Part shown: one piece after another, positions 16,242 through 24,631 of the stretch
How the letters are laid out: every line of letters begins with the position of its first letter
Position numbering within the stretch: the first letter of the stretch is position 1
Assembly (NCBI RefSeq): GCF_025137375.1
Contig: NZ_CP073720.1
Span: 5,108,501-5,172,500, forward strand
Reading direction: 5' to 3'
DNA from: Dactylosporangium fulvum
GTDB lineage: Bacteria; Actinomycetota; Actinomycetes; Mycobacteriales; Micromonosporaceae
Length of the DNA stretch: 64,000 nt
Translations under genes and position numbers: made by a program
The notes under the pieces: model-generated
The model's database searches: none
Told to the model about the DNA's origin: nothing
What the model saw: the letters and a program-made list of their open reading frames with translations, nothing else

Positions 16242-16808
16242 ATGGCCGAGCGTGCCGACGCGGCGCGGAACCGGCGGGCGATCCTGCGCGTCACCGAGGA
16301 GCTGCTGCACACCGAAGGCCCCGACCAGCTCACCCTCGACCGGGTCGCGGCCGCGGCCGGGGTGGGCAAGGGCACGGTGTTCCGGCGGTTCGGCAGCCGG
16401 ACCGGGCTGTTCCAGGAGTTGCTCGCCGACCGCGCCGCGCGGATCCGTGCCGGCGTCGAGGCGGGGCCCGCGCCCCTCGGTCCGGGTGCGCCGCCTGACG
16501 AGCGGCTGTTCGGGTTCCTCGACGAACTGGCCCACCTCGCCGCCCGCAATGTCGCCCTCATCGCCGCCCACGAGCAGGCCTGCGCCGCCGACAAACACCT
16601 CGACCCGACGTACCGCCGCTGGCACGCCCATCTCGTCGACCTCGTCGGCCGGCTCCGCCCCACCGCCGACGCCGACTTCGTCGCGCACACCCTGCTCGGC
16701 GCGTTCGACGCGGAGCTCGTGCGGCACGTCCTCGCCGACGGTGGCCTCACCCGCCTCCGCCGCGCGGTCCGTGACCTGGCCGAGTCGTTGGTGACGGCAC
16801 CGCGCTGA
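16242..16808 (+). CDS. TetR/AcrR-family repressor
   Basis: 188 residues from the ATG at 16242, chosen because AAGGGGG (16228-16234) lies 7 nt upstream; in-frame ATGs at 16179 and 16224 fall inside the operator. The N-terminal HTH (RNRRAILRVTEELL, then LTLDRVAAAAGVGKGTVFRRFGSRTGLF) is canonical. The C-terminal ligand domain is variable. It probably represses itself and the divergent quinone oxidoreductase, released by a quinone-like or hydrophobic ligand. Confidence 0.9.
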   Translation: MAERADAARNRRAILRVTEELLHTEGPDQLTLDRVAAAAGVGKGTVFRRFGSRTGLFQELLADRAARIRAGVEAGPAPLGPGAPPDERLFGFLDELAHLAARNVALIAAHEQACAADKHLDPTYRRWHAHLVDLVGRLRPTADADFVAHTLLGAFDAELVRHVLADGGLTRLRRAVRDLAESLVTAPR

Positions 16809-16986
16809 CCCGCCGGGACCGTCCACAGTGGTCAGCGGATCGGCGACCGGAGCGCGGTGGCGGCGGCCGGTCGGTGCCGCCACACGGTCCCGCCGCAGAC
16901 CGTGTCACCCGGTGTTGTGCGAGGTCCGAGCCTGCCGGCTGCCCGCCGGAGGGCGTGCCGGTGCGGGATGTGTAGGCTGCCGACCC

Positions 16987-17859
16987 GTGGACAGCACGCC
17001 GAATGCGGTGTCCCGGCTGGCGGCTGCGTGCCGCACGCTGGTCGGCGCCTCGTGGTTCAACGTCGCCTCGTTCTCCGTCATCGTCGCCAACGCCCTGGTC
17101 CTCGGCCTCGAGACCTACCACAGCGCCGTCGACACGGCCGGGCCCGCCTTCCGCGTCCTCGAGTACATCTTCCTGGCCTGTTTCGGTCTGGAGCTGCTCG
17201 TCCGCTTCGGCGCGCACCTGACCCGGCCCGGCGGGTTCTTCCGCGACGGCTGGAACCTCTTCGACCTTGCCATCATCCTCGCGCCGCTCGTGCCCGGTGT
17301 CCGCGAGAACATCACGCTGCTGCGGTTGCTGCGGCTGGCCCGGATCGTCCGCGCGTTCCGGCTGTTCCCCAGCCTGCGGGTCATCCTGGTCGGCATCCGG
17401 CGCAGCCTGCCGGGCCTGGGCAGCTTCCTGCTCGTGACGCTGCTGGTCCTCTACGGCTACGCGATGCTCGGCTGGATGGTGTTCGGCAAGGCGTATCCGG
17501 AGCAGTACGGCACGGTCGGCCAGGCGATGCTCACGCTGTTCCTGCTGCTGTCGCTCGACGGCATCACCGACACCCTGGAGGCCGGCCGCGAGGTGACGGA
17601 GTGGGGCATCGTGTACTACCTGTCGTACATGATCGCCGCGTCGTACCTGCTCACCAACCTGCTTGTCGGCGTGGTCCTCAACGCACTCCAGGAGGCGCAC
17701 CAGGTCGAGCGCGAGGCGGCGGCCCCACCACCGGCGCCCCCGGCCGGCGTCGAGGAGCGCCTGGCCCGCCTGCGTGCCGCGCTCGACGACCTCGAGCAGG
17801 AGTACACCCGCAGCAAGGAAGCCGAGCGGGTGCCGGTGGACGCTGGTAGCCTGCGCTGA
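16987..17859 (+). CDS. voltage-gated cation channel (BacNav-like, 6-TM)
   Basis: 290 residues with six hydrophobic segments and a re-entrant pore loop. S4 carries Arg at regular spacing (RLLRLARIVRAFRLF), so it is voltage sensing. The pore helix and filter read LSLDGITDT in place of the LESWS of sodium channels, so selectivity cannot be assumed. A C-terminal coiled coil (VEERLARLRAALDDLEQEY) should assemble the tetramer. GTG at 16987 follows TAGGCT by 8 nt, implying a leaderless mRNA. The stop overlaps the phosphatase start as TGATG. Confidence 0.88.
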   Translation: MDSTPNAVSRLAAACRTLVGASWFNVASFSVIVANALVLGLETYHSAVDTAGPAFRVLEYIFLACFGLELLVRFGAHLTRPGGFFRDGWNLFDLAIILAPLVPGVRENITLLRLLRLARIVRAFRLFPSLRVILVGIRRSLPGLGSFLLVTLLVLYGYAMLGWMVFGKAYPEQYGTVGQAMLTLFLLLSLDGITDTLEAGREVTEWGIVYYLSYMIAASYLLTNLLVGVVLNALQEAHQVEREAAAPPPAPPAGVEERLARLRAALDDLEQEYTRSKEAERVPVDAGSLR

Positions 17860-18512
17860 TGCGGCGGCTGTCGTGGCCCGAGTGTCGCAACGTCCGTGAC
17901 GTCGGTGGTCTGCCCACTGTGGACGGTGGTGCCGTGCGCGCCGGCGCGTTGGTCCGGGCCGACTCGCTGCACCGGTTGACACCCGAGGGGCTCGCGGCAC
18001 TGCGGGCACACGGGATCCGCCGGGTCGTCGACCTGCGCTCGGCCGACGAGGCGCGGGAGTGCCCCGGGCCGCTGACCGGCGACCCGATGTACCGGCTGCT
18101 GCCGCTCATCGACCCGGTCGCCGACACCCGCCGGGTCCCGGAGGACGAGCCCACCCGCGCCCTGACCTACTGCGGCAGCCTGACCCGCAACGGTTCGTAC
18201 ATCGCCGCCGGGCTGGCCGCCGTCGCCGACGCGCCGGAGGGCGGGGTGCTCGTGCACTGCGCGGCCGGCCGGGACCGCACCGGGATGGTGGTGGCGCTGG
18301 CCCTGCGGGTCGCCGGGGTGGCCGACGAGGTGATCGCCGAGGACTACGCGTATTCCGGGGAGTGCCTGGACGATCCGGAGACCAGCGAGCCGGAGACGAT
18401 CCTCACGATGCTCCGCCACCTGGACGCGACGTTCGGCGACGCGGCGGCCTACCTCAGGACGCACGGTCTCACCGAGGACCAGGTGACGAGCCTCCGGCAG
18501 CGGTTGCGTTAG
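17859..18512 (+). CDS. tyrosine-protein phosphatase (PTP/DSP fold)
   Basis: 217 residues with the bacterial Y-phosphatase layout: NVRDVGGLPT at the N-terminus, VDLRSADE, and the P-loop VHCAAGRDRTGM (HCX5R; catalytic Cys about residue 133). It resembles MptpB/IphP-type enzymes that act on phosphotyrosine, sometimes on phosphoinositides. A TAGCCT box lies 6 nt upstream of the ATG although the gene also overlaps the channel gene, so both read-through and its own leaderless promoter are possible. Confidence 0.92.
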   Translation: MRRLSWPECRNVRDVGGLPTVDGGAVRAGALVRADSLHRLTPEGLAALRAHGIRRVVDLRSADEARECPGPLTGDPMYRLLPLIDPVADTRRVPEDEPTRALTYCGSLTRNGSYIAAGLAAVADAPEGGVLVHCAAGRDRTGMVVALALRVAGVADEVIAEDYAYSGECLDDPETSEPETILTMLRHLDATFGDAAAYLRTHGLTEDQVTSLRQRLR

Positions 18513-19177
18513 CAGCCCTCGAGCCGCTGCGCGCACCGCTCGGCGGCGGCCGGCGCCAGCGTGCCGGCCACGCCCGACCCGTCCCTGCCGATGGCCATGT
18601 CGTTGAGCCACAGCACCAGGTCGCCGCGGCGGACGGCGACGATCTCGGCCGTGACCGAGAGGTTGAAGTCCGTGGTGCCCACCATGCGCAGGCCGACGAC
18701 CTGGTCGCCGAGCGTCGCCGCCGGCCTGGTGGGCGTCAGGTCGAACCGGACCGTCACGCCGGCCAGCTGCTGCGAGAACGACCTGCACGACTCGACCGTG
18801 CCCGCCAGCGTGGTCATCGCCGCGGTGGCCTCGCCCGCCGGGAAGCGGATGACGGCGTGCGTCACGTAGGGGCCGGTGACGCCCTTGCTGAACGTCGTGG
18901 CGGCGGCCGTCGTGTGCTCCGTGGTCATCGGCTCCAGTGCCGGGCAGCCGGGGAAGTCGCCGCCGCCGATGTTCACGGTGCCGTCCGCGTCGGTGACCGT
19001 GGTCATCTGGATGAAGCCGGCCGGCAGGTCCGCCTGCGTCAGCAGCGCGGGGCGCAGATCGGTGGCGGACGGGGCCGCCGCCGACGGCAGCACCTCCGCC
19101 CGGACGTACCGCGGGGCGCACCCCGCGAGCGTGAGCATGACCAGACACAGCGCTGCTGCCGCCGACCTGCGAAGCAT
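18509..19177 (-). CDS. secreted lipoprotein of unknown function
   Basis: 222 residues. The signal peptide ends in the lipobox LTLAGC (Cys near residue 20), so it is lipid-anchored outside the membrane. The mature part has the pattern LLTQADLPAGF early and paired Cys residues (CPALE, ESCRSF, the C-terminal CAQRLEGC). It resembles the sensor-like extracellular domains found next to or in actinobacterial kinases (PknH-type), but no kinase is adjacent. It overlaps the phosphatase gene by 4 bp tail to tail. Confidence 0.75.
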   Translation of the reverse strand: MLRRSAAAALCLVMLTLAGCAPRYVRAEVLPSAAAPSATDLRPALLTQADLPAGFIQMTTVTDADGTVNIGGGDFPGCPALEPMTTEHTTAAATTFSKGVTGPYVTHAVIRFPAGEATAAMTTLAGTVESCRSFSQQLAGVTVRFDLTPTRPAATLGDQVVGLRMVGTTDFNLSVTAEIVAVRRGDLVLWLNDMAIGRDGSGVAGTLAPAAAERCAQRLEGC

Positions 19178-19242
19178 CCCCCGTCGCCTCCTTCGTCCAC
19201 GGTCGACGGTACGGAGCGTGACGGCCGCATCCGGTCGGTACG

Positions 19243-20127
19243 TCAGGCAGGTAACCCGTTCGGGGGAGGGGCGGCGCCGTCGACCACGTCGCGGGCGAGC
19301 CGCCGCAGGGCCGGCACCGCGGGGTGGCTCACCGGCTCGCGCCAGGCCAGATGGACGTCCACGGCCGGGGCGTCGGTGAGCGGCACGTACCGCACCGACG
19401 GATTGGGGTGGACCGCCGCGGTCGCCGAGACCGTCACGCCGACCGCGTCACCGGCCGTGATGACGGCCAGCCAGTCGTCGGTGTTCTTCACCGTGAGCAC
19501 CTGCGTCGGCGCGCCGCCGGTGGGCCACAGCGCGAGGGTCGTGCTGCCGGTCACCGTGTTGAGCGCGAGGGGCTGCGTCGCCAGGTCGGCGAGGGTCAGC
19601 GAGGCGCGGCCCGCGAGCGGGTTGTTGTCGGCGAGGGCCGCCATGCGCGGTTCCGCCGTCAGCCGCTCCGACCGTACGCCCGGAGCGACGATCGGGCTGC
19701 GGATCACCGCGGCGTCGACGAGGCCGGCGGCCAGGCCGGCCGTGCGGTCATCGACCCGCAGCAGCTCGAGGTGCGTCTCCGGATGTCGCTGCTTCCAGCG
19801 GCGCAGTAGCGTTGTCGTGTGCGCGCCGAGCGCCGACCACGCGTGCCCCAGCCGCACCGGCCACTCCCGTGACTGGGCCGGGTCGAGGGCGTGGTCGACG
19901 GCGGCCACCGCGGCGGCCGCGCGCCGCCGGAACGCGTGCCCGGCCGGGGTCAGCACGAGGTGGTGGGTGGAGCGGTCGACCAGCCGCCCGCCGAGGTGTG
20001 CCTCGAGCTGCTGGAGGGTCCGCGACAGCGCGGGCTGGGTGATGTGCAGCCGGGCGGCGGCCCGCGTCAGGTTGCCCTCCTCGGCGATGGCGAGGAAGCC
20101 CCGCAGGTGTCGCACGTCGATGGTCAT
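19243..20127 (-). CDS. LysR-family transcriptional regulator
   Basis: 294 residues. N-terminal winged HTH: LRGFLAIAEEGNLTRAAARLHITQPALSRTLQQLE. The rest is a periplasmic-binding-like effector domain. It is divergent from the EamA exporter gene with 69 bp between starts, the classical LysR target arrangement, and TATGCT lies 8 nt upstream of its ATG. It probably controls the exporter and itself; the effector is unknown. Confidence 0.9.
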   Translation of the reverse strand: MTIDVRHLRGFLAIAEEGNLTRAAARLHITQPALSRTLQQLEAHLGGRLVDRSTHHLVLTPAGHAFRRRAAAAVAAVDHALDPAQSREWPVRLGHAWSALGAHTTTLLRRWKQRHPETHLELLRVDDRTAGLAAGLVDAAVIRSPIVAPGVRSERLTAEPRMAALADNNPLAGRASLTLADLATQPLALNTVTGSTTLALWPTGGAPTQVLTVKNTDDWLAVITAGDAVGVTVSATAAVHPNPSVRYVPLTDAPAVDVHLAWREPVSHPAVPALRRLARDVVDGAAPPPNGLPA

Positions 20128-20196
20128 GCCTACAGAGCATAACCACTGCCGAACCGGCATTTCCGGGACGTCCGGGCCGTGCATAGCGTCGGGATC

Positions 20197-21189
20197 ATGG
20201 CCGATGTCCTGACCGCCGGAACCGTCGACGCCCCGCGTGACATCGCCCGCGAACCCCGCCGCGGCGGCGTCTGGCTCGTCCTCGGCAGCCAGTCGTCGAT
20301 CCACTGCGGCGCCGCGGTCGCGACGATGCTGTTCCCGCTGGCCGGCCCCAGCGGTGTGGTGACGCTCCGGCTGGTGATCGCCGCGGTGCTGATGCTGGCC
20401 GTGTTCAGGCCGGCACTGCGTGGCCACGGGGCCCGGGACTGGGCGCTGGTCGGCGGCTTCGGGGTCGCCCTCGCCGGGATGAACCTGCTGTTCTACGAGG
20501 CGATCGAGCGTATGCCGATAGGTCCGGTCGTGACGCTGGAGGTGCTCGGCCCGCTGGCGCTGTCGGTGCTCGCGGGACGGCGGCGCGGCAGCTGGTTGTG
20601 GGCGCTGCTGGCGCTGGCCGGCGTGGTGCTGCTCGGCAGCGGCGGGCTCACCGCCGGCCGGCTCGACCCGGTCGCGGTCGGATGCGCGTTCGCCGCCGGC
20701 GCGGCCTGGGCGGGGTACATCGTCCTCAGCGCCCGCATCGGCAGCCGGTTCCCGAAACGGGACGGGCTGGCGCTCTCGATGGGGGTCGCCGCGCTGGTCG
20801 CGCTCCCGGTCGGGGTGGCGCAGGCGGGCACCGCGCTGCTCGACCCGGTCGCGCTCGCGCTCGGCGCGGCGGTGGCGGTGCTGTCCTCGGCGCTGCCCTA
20901 CACGCTCGAGCTGTCCGCCCTGCGCCGCCTGCCGACCGGCACCTTCTCGGTGCTCATGAGCCTGGGGCCGGCGATCGCGGCGCTGGCCGGCTTTGCCATC
21001 CTGCGCCAGGCGCTGACCATGCTGGAGGTGATCGCGATCGTACTGGTGGTGGCCGCGAGCGCCGGCGCCGTGCGCACGGGCACGGCTCAGGGGCGCCGGA
21101 CGGCCGACGGCGCCGCCAGCATCGCCGCCAGCCCGTCCAGCAGGACCCGCAGGCTCAGCTCGAAGATCGCGTCCAGGTCGAGGTCGTAG
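20197..21189 (+). CDS. EamA/RhaT-type DMT superfamily exporter
   Basis: 330 residues with ten predicted hydrophobic segments in two EamA repeats. Typical pieces are GPSGVVTLRLVIAAVL, GMNLLFYEAIERMPIGPVVTLEVLGPL and ALPYTLELSALRRLPTGTFSVLMSLGPAIAAL. It should export amino acids or small metabolites. ATG at 20197 follows TAGCGT by 7 nt. The last roughly 34 codons are not EamA-like and run 103 bp into the convergent regulator gene, so the C-terminus looks extended by loss of an earlier stop. Confidence 0.88.
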   Translation: MADVLTAGTVDAPRDIAREPRRGGVWLVLGSQSSIHCGAAVATMLFPLAGPSGVVTLRLVIAAVLMLAVFRPALRGHGARDWALVGGFGVALAGMNLLFYEAIERMPIGPVVTLEVLGPLALSVLAGRRRGSWLWALLALAGVVLLGSGGLTAGRLDPVAVGCAFAAGAAWAGYIVLSARIGSRFPKRDGLALSMGVAALVALPVGVAQAGTALLDPVALALGAAVAVLSSALPYTLELSALRRLPTGTFSVLMSLGPAIAALAGFAILRQALTMLEVIAIVLVVAASAGAVRTGTAQGRRTADGAASIAASPSSRTRRLSSKIASRSRS

Positions 21190-22019
21190 CCGCCGGTCTC
21201 GGCGAACGCCGCCATGAGGCGGGCGAAGCGCGGATACCGGCCGCCGGCGGCCAGCCCGGCGAACGCGGCGCCGTTGGCGGCCAGCCACTCCTCCTCGTCG
21301 AGCCCGGTGGCGGCCTGCGCCCGCGCCTCACCCTCCAGGTGCACGGCGAGGCCCTGCACGTGGCTGTAGACCAGGACCTGGAGGTCCTGCAGCGCGACGG
21401 GGTCCAGGCCGAAGCCCTCGAACGCCTCCAGCATCCGCTCGCCGTGAACGACCAGGTTGGGCAGGGGGAGCGGGCGGGTCAGCGGGGTCACGTGGGCGAG
21501 CCAGGGGTGCCGCCGGTAGAGCGCCCACATCGTGCGGGCGGTGCGGGCCAGGACGTCGCGCCAGCTCGCGGGCCGGTGCGGCGCGGCGTCGACCTCCTCG
21601 CCGAACGCGGCGTCGGCCATGAGCATGACGAGCTGGTCCTTGCTCGTCACGTGCCGGTAGGTCGACATGGTGGCCACGCCGAGCCGGGCCGCGACGCCGC
21701 GCATGGACAGCGCGTCGATCCCCTCGGCGTCGGCGATCTCGATCGCGGCCCGCACGATGTGCTCCCGGGAGAGCAGCGCCTCGGCCTGCTCCGGCCGGTG
21801 GTGGCCGGCCGCGACGACCGTGCCGACCCGCGGGCGGGACACGACCACACCCTGCTGGCGCAGTGCCGTGAGCGCCTTCGTGGCGGTGGCGAGGGCGACG
21901 TCCCAGTCCTTCGCGAGCTGCCGCGTCGACGGCAGCCGGTCGCCCGGGGCGAGCCGGCCGTCGGCGATCCGGGCGCGGATATCGGCGGCGATGCGTTCGT
22001 ACTGTGCTAGCACAGGCAT
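21087..22019 (-). CDS. GntR-TetR hybrid transcriptional regulator
   Basis: 310 residues from ATG 22019, which follows a TACTAT -10 box by 7 nt. The N-terminal 70 residues are a GntR winged helix (AADIRARIADGRLAPGDRLPSTRQLAKDW). A second DNA-binding unit of TetR type begins near residue 85 (REHIVRAAIEIADAEGIDALSMRGVAARLGVATMSTYRHV), followed by a TetR C-terminal ligand domain. Such fusions are common beside FAD monooxygenases in actinobacteria. The divergent gene is one, and the shared region carries paired palindromes, so it is the likely repressor. Confidence 0.88.
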   Translation of the reverse strand: MPVLAQYERIAADIRARIADGRLAPGDRLPSTRQLAKDWDVALATATKALTALRQQGVVVSRPRVGTVVAAGHHRPEQAEALLSREHIVRAAIEIADAEGIDALSMRGVAARLGVATMSTYRHVTSKDQLVMLMADAAFGEEVDAAPHRPASWRDVLARTARTMWALYRRHPWLAHVTPLTRPLPLPNLVVHGERMLEAFEGFGLDPVALQDLQVLVYSHVQGLAVHLEGEARAQAATGLDEEEWLAANGAAFAGLAAGGRYPRFARLMAAFAETGGYDLDLDAIFELSLRVLLDGLAAMLAAPSAVRRP

Positions 22020-22057
22020 GCCTGTCATAGTACACATTTTTCCTTGTCAGAGCCTGT

Positions 22058-22092
22058 ATGTACGACGTACATTCAGGGCGTACGAAGTACAT
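22058..22092. promoter_or_regulatory. tandem operators for the GntR-TetR hybrid
   Basis: A perfect palindrome ATGTACG-A-CGTACAT (22058-22072) is followed by a second site CGTACGAAGTACAT (22079-22092), about two helical turns away. They lie between the divergent regulator and monooxygenase genes, just upstream of the GAGGGGGA ribosome site at 22097-22104. Confidence 0.7.
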
Positions 22093-22109
22093 CCACGAGG
22101 GGGAATCCC

Positions 22110-23201
22110 ATGAAGGTTCTGATCTCCGGCGCGAGCGTCGCCGGCCCGGCCCTGGCTTACTGGCTGCGTCATCACGGCGCGACCCCGACCGTCGTCGAGC
22201 GGGCCCCCGCGCCGCGCACCAGCGGCCAGGCGATCGACGTGCGCGGCGCCGCCCTCACCGTCGTCGAGCGGATGGGACTGCTGGAGCCGCTGCGCGCGGT
22301 CCGCACCCGGATGCGCGGATCGTCCATGGTGGACGGTGACGGCACCGAGCTGTGGCGCTCGACCGAGTACGCGCCGAGCAGTGGCCGCTTCGACAGCCCC
22401 GACCTCGAGGTGCTCCGCGAGGACCTCACCGGGCTGCTCGCCGAGCGGACCGCCGGCGTCGAGTATCGTTACGGCGACGAGATCACCGGGCTGCGGCAGG
22501 ACCCGGACGGGGTCGACGTGCGGTTCGCCGGCGGCGGCGCCGAGCGGTTCGACCTCGTCGTCGGCGCCGACGGCCTGCACTCCGAGGTCCGGCGCCGCAC
22601 CTTCGGCGACGAGTCGCAGTTCGTGCGCCACCTCGACACGTACCTCGCCGTGTTCTCCGCCGACAACGTGCTCGGCCTCGACAACTGGCAGGTCTGGGTC
22701 CGCAACGACACCGCCGGCGCCGGCGTCTACCCCGCCCGCGACAACACCGAGCTGCGGGTCAACGTCGGCTTCCGGTCGGCGCTGCTGCGGTTCGACCGCC
22801 GCGACCTCGACGCCCAGCGAAGCCTCGTCGCCGAGCGCGCCGCCGGCCTCGGCTGGGAGATCCCGCGGCTGCTCAAGGCGATGTGGCAGGCCCCCGACTT
22901 CTACTTCGACGCGATGGCGCAGGTGCACCTGCCCACGTGGTCGCGGGGCCGGGTCACGCTCGTCGGCGACGCCGGCTACTGCCCCTCGCCGCTGTCGGGG
23001 CAGGGCACCAGCCTCGCGCTCGTCGGCGCATATGTCCTCGCCGCCGAGCTCGCCGCCGGCGACCACGTGACCGCACTCACCCGTTACGAGGAGCGGATGC
23101 GCCCGTTCGTCACCCGCAACCAGGCCCTGGCCACGAAGAACGCCGACGGACCGGCCCCGGAGGCGTCCATGGACGGGGCCAAGGACGCGATCTCCCTCTG
23201 A
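22110..23201 (+). CDS. FAD-dependent aromatic monooxygenase (PHBH-like)
   Basis: 363 residues. The FAD dinucleotide loop is in VLISGASVAGPALAYWL, the middle motif is DLVVGADGLHSEVRR (DG fingerprint), and the second FAD motif is GRVTLVGDAGYCPSPLSGQGTSLAL. The ATG at 22110 has GAGGGGGA 5-6 nt upstream. It resembles TetX/aromatic-ring hydroxylase monooxygenases that modify polyketides or drugs. Control by the divergent GntR-TetR protein suggests induction by its substrate, for example a phenolic antibiotic; this is inference. Confidence 0.9.
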   Translation: MKVLISGASVAGPALAYWLRHHGATPTVVERAPAPRTSGQAIDVRGAALTVVERMGLLEPLRAVRTRMRGSSMVDGDGTELWRSTEYAPSSGRFDSPDLEVLREDLTGLLAERTAGVEYRYGDEITGLRQDPDGVDVRFAGGGAERFDLVVGADGLHSEVRRRTFGDESQFVRHLDTYLAVFSADNVLGLDNWQVWVRNDTAGAGVYPARDNTELRVNVGFRSALLRFDRRDLDAQRSLVAERAAGLGWEIPRLLKAMWQAPDFYFDAMAQVHLPTWSRGRVTLVGDAGYCPSPLSGQGTSLALVGAYVLAAELAAGDHVTALTRYEERMRPFVTRNQALATKNADGPAPEASMDGAKDAISL

Positions 23202-23259
23202 GCCGCGATCCGGCCGCGAACACCCGGGCCTGGCCCGGCGGTCGGCAACGGTCCGCTTT

Positions 23260-23282
23260 CCTATCGGAAGGGTAGGTATTCT
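23260..23282 (+). promoter_or_regulatory. CCTATCGG box and -10 upstream of egtA
   Basis: CCTATCGG-N5-TAGG (23260-23276) directly abuts TATTCT (23277-23282). The same CCTATCGG-N5-TAGG occurs at 42719-42735 in front of the flavin reductase operon, and CCTATCGG with TATTCT at 15230-15251. A GTG at 23288 is 5 nt downstream and in frame with egtA, so transcription may begin here with a longer N-terminus. Confidence 0.5.
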
Positions 23283-23347
23283 ACCCAGTGTGGCGCCGGA
23301 TGTACAGGCAGTGCCAATCGGCCTCGGCCGCGGGTAGCATCCGTTCC

Positions 23348-24589
23348 ATGAGGACCGCAGCCCACCGAGCGCCGGTCGTCGATACGGGCGCCGCGATACG
23401 GCGGATCGAGGACGCGGAGGGTTACATCGCGTCGATCTGCTTCAAGACGGGCCCGCCCGCGTCGACCGGCGTCGAGATCGAGCACATCGTCCACACCCCC
23501 GACCACCCCACCCGGCCGCTCGACACCGCGGCGCTCGCCGCCGCCCTCGGCGGCCACACCCCGGCCGCCCTCGACCCGGCCGGCCCCCACCGGGCACTGC
23601 GCCACGGTGGCCGCCTCACCGCCGGACCCGGCGGCCAGATCACCCTCGCCGCCCGGCCGCAGCCCACCCTCGCCGGGCTCCACGCCACCGCCGGCGCCGA
23701 GCTCGCCGAGCTCACCGGCCTCCTCGAGCGCGGCGGCCTCCACACCGCCGGCACCGGCATCGACCCGCACCGCGCCCCCCGGCGGGTGCTGTCCTCCCGC
23801 CGCTACCACGCGATGGCCGTGTCGTTCGCCCGCCGCAGCAGCGACGGTCGCACCATGATGTGCAGCACCGCCGGACTGCGGCCCAACCTCGACGCCGGCC
23901 CCGCGGCCGGGCTCGCCGACCGCTGGGCGGCCGTGCACGAGCTGGGCCCTACGCTCCTCGCCGTCTTCGCGAACTCCCCGGCCCACGCCGGCCGTGACAC
24001 CGGCTGGGCGTCCACCCGCATGCGCGCCTGGTACGGCATCGACCCGGCCCGGGCCGGCACCGTGCCGACCGGCTCCGACCCGGCCGCCGCCTGGGCGCGG
24101 TACGCGCTGCGGGCACCGCTGCTCTGCGTGCGCCGCCCGACGGGCAGCTGGACCGTCCGGCCGGGTGTCACGTTCGCCGACTGGATCGCCGGCGCACTGC
24201 CCGGCCGCCCGACGTACGACGACCTCGACCACCACCTCGGCACCCTGTTTCCTCTGGTCCGCCCTCGCGGTCACCTGCAGGTCCGATATCTCGACGCCCA
24301 GCCCGGCGGCGACTGGTTCGCCCCGGTCGCGATCCTGTCCGCACTGCTCGCGGACGGGTCGACGGTCGACGCCGCGCGGGACCTGTGCGCGCCCGCGGCC
24401 GACCGCTGGCTCGAGGCCGCCCGCTACGGCCTGACCGACGCCGTCATCGCGGCCGTCGCGCCCGCCGTGCTGGAGCTCGCGCTGCGCACCCTCGGCCGGG
24501 ACGGGTTGCCCGAGCCGCTGCGCGACGAGGTGGCGGCCGTGGTCGAGGACCGGTTCCGCCGCGCATGGCCGCACCTGCACCGCCCATAA
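23348..24589 (+). CDS. egtA: EgtA-type glutamate-cysteine ligase (ergothioneine pathway)
   Basis: 413 residues, the normal EgtA length. GCS2-fold segments are present: TGVEIEHIVHTPDHPTRP (ATP/metal acidic residues), RRYHAMAVSFARR, MCSTAGLRPNLDAG and HLQVRYLDAQPGGDW. It makes gamma-glutamylcysteine, the cysteine donor for EgtB. ATG at 23348 follows TAGCAT by 7 nt; an in-frame GTG at 23288 behind another promoter would add 20 residues unlike EgtA, so the shorter form is preferred. No egtB, egtC, egtD or egtE is in the window, which is unusual because these genes are normally clustered. Confidence 0.85.
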   Translation: MRTAAHRAPVVDTGAAIRRIEDAEGYIASICFKTGPPASTGVEIEHIVHTPDHPTRPLDTAALAAALGGHTPAALDPAGPHRALRHGGRLTAGPGGQITLAARPQPTLAGLHATAGAELAELTGLLERGGLHTAGTGIDPHRAPRRVLSSRRYHAMAVSFARRSSDGRTMMCSTAGLRPNLDAGPAAGLADRWAAVHELGPTLLAVFANSPAHAGRDTGWASTRMRAWYGIDPARAGTVPTGSDPAAAWARYALRAPLLCVRRPTGSWTVRPGVTFADWIAGALPGRPTYDDLDHHLGTLFPLVRPRGHLQVRYLDAQPGGDWFAPVAILSALLADGSTVDAARDLCAPAADRWLEAARYGLTDAVIAAVAPAVLELALRTLGRDGLPEPLRDEVAAVVEDRFRRAWPHLHRP

Positions 24590-24631
24590 CGGTGGCGACC
24601 CCGCGGGCGCCGGCCTGATCGCCCGTCGTCC

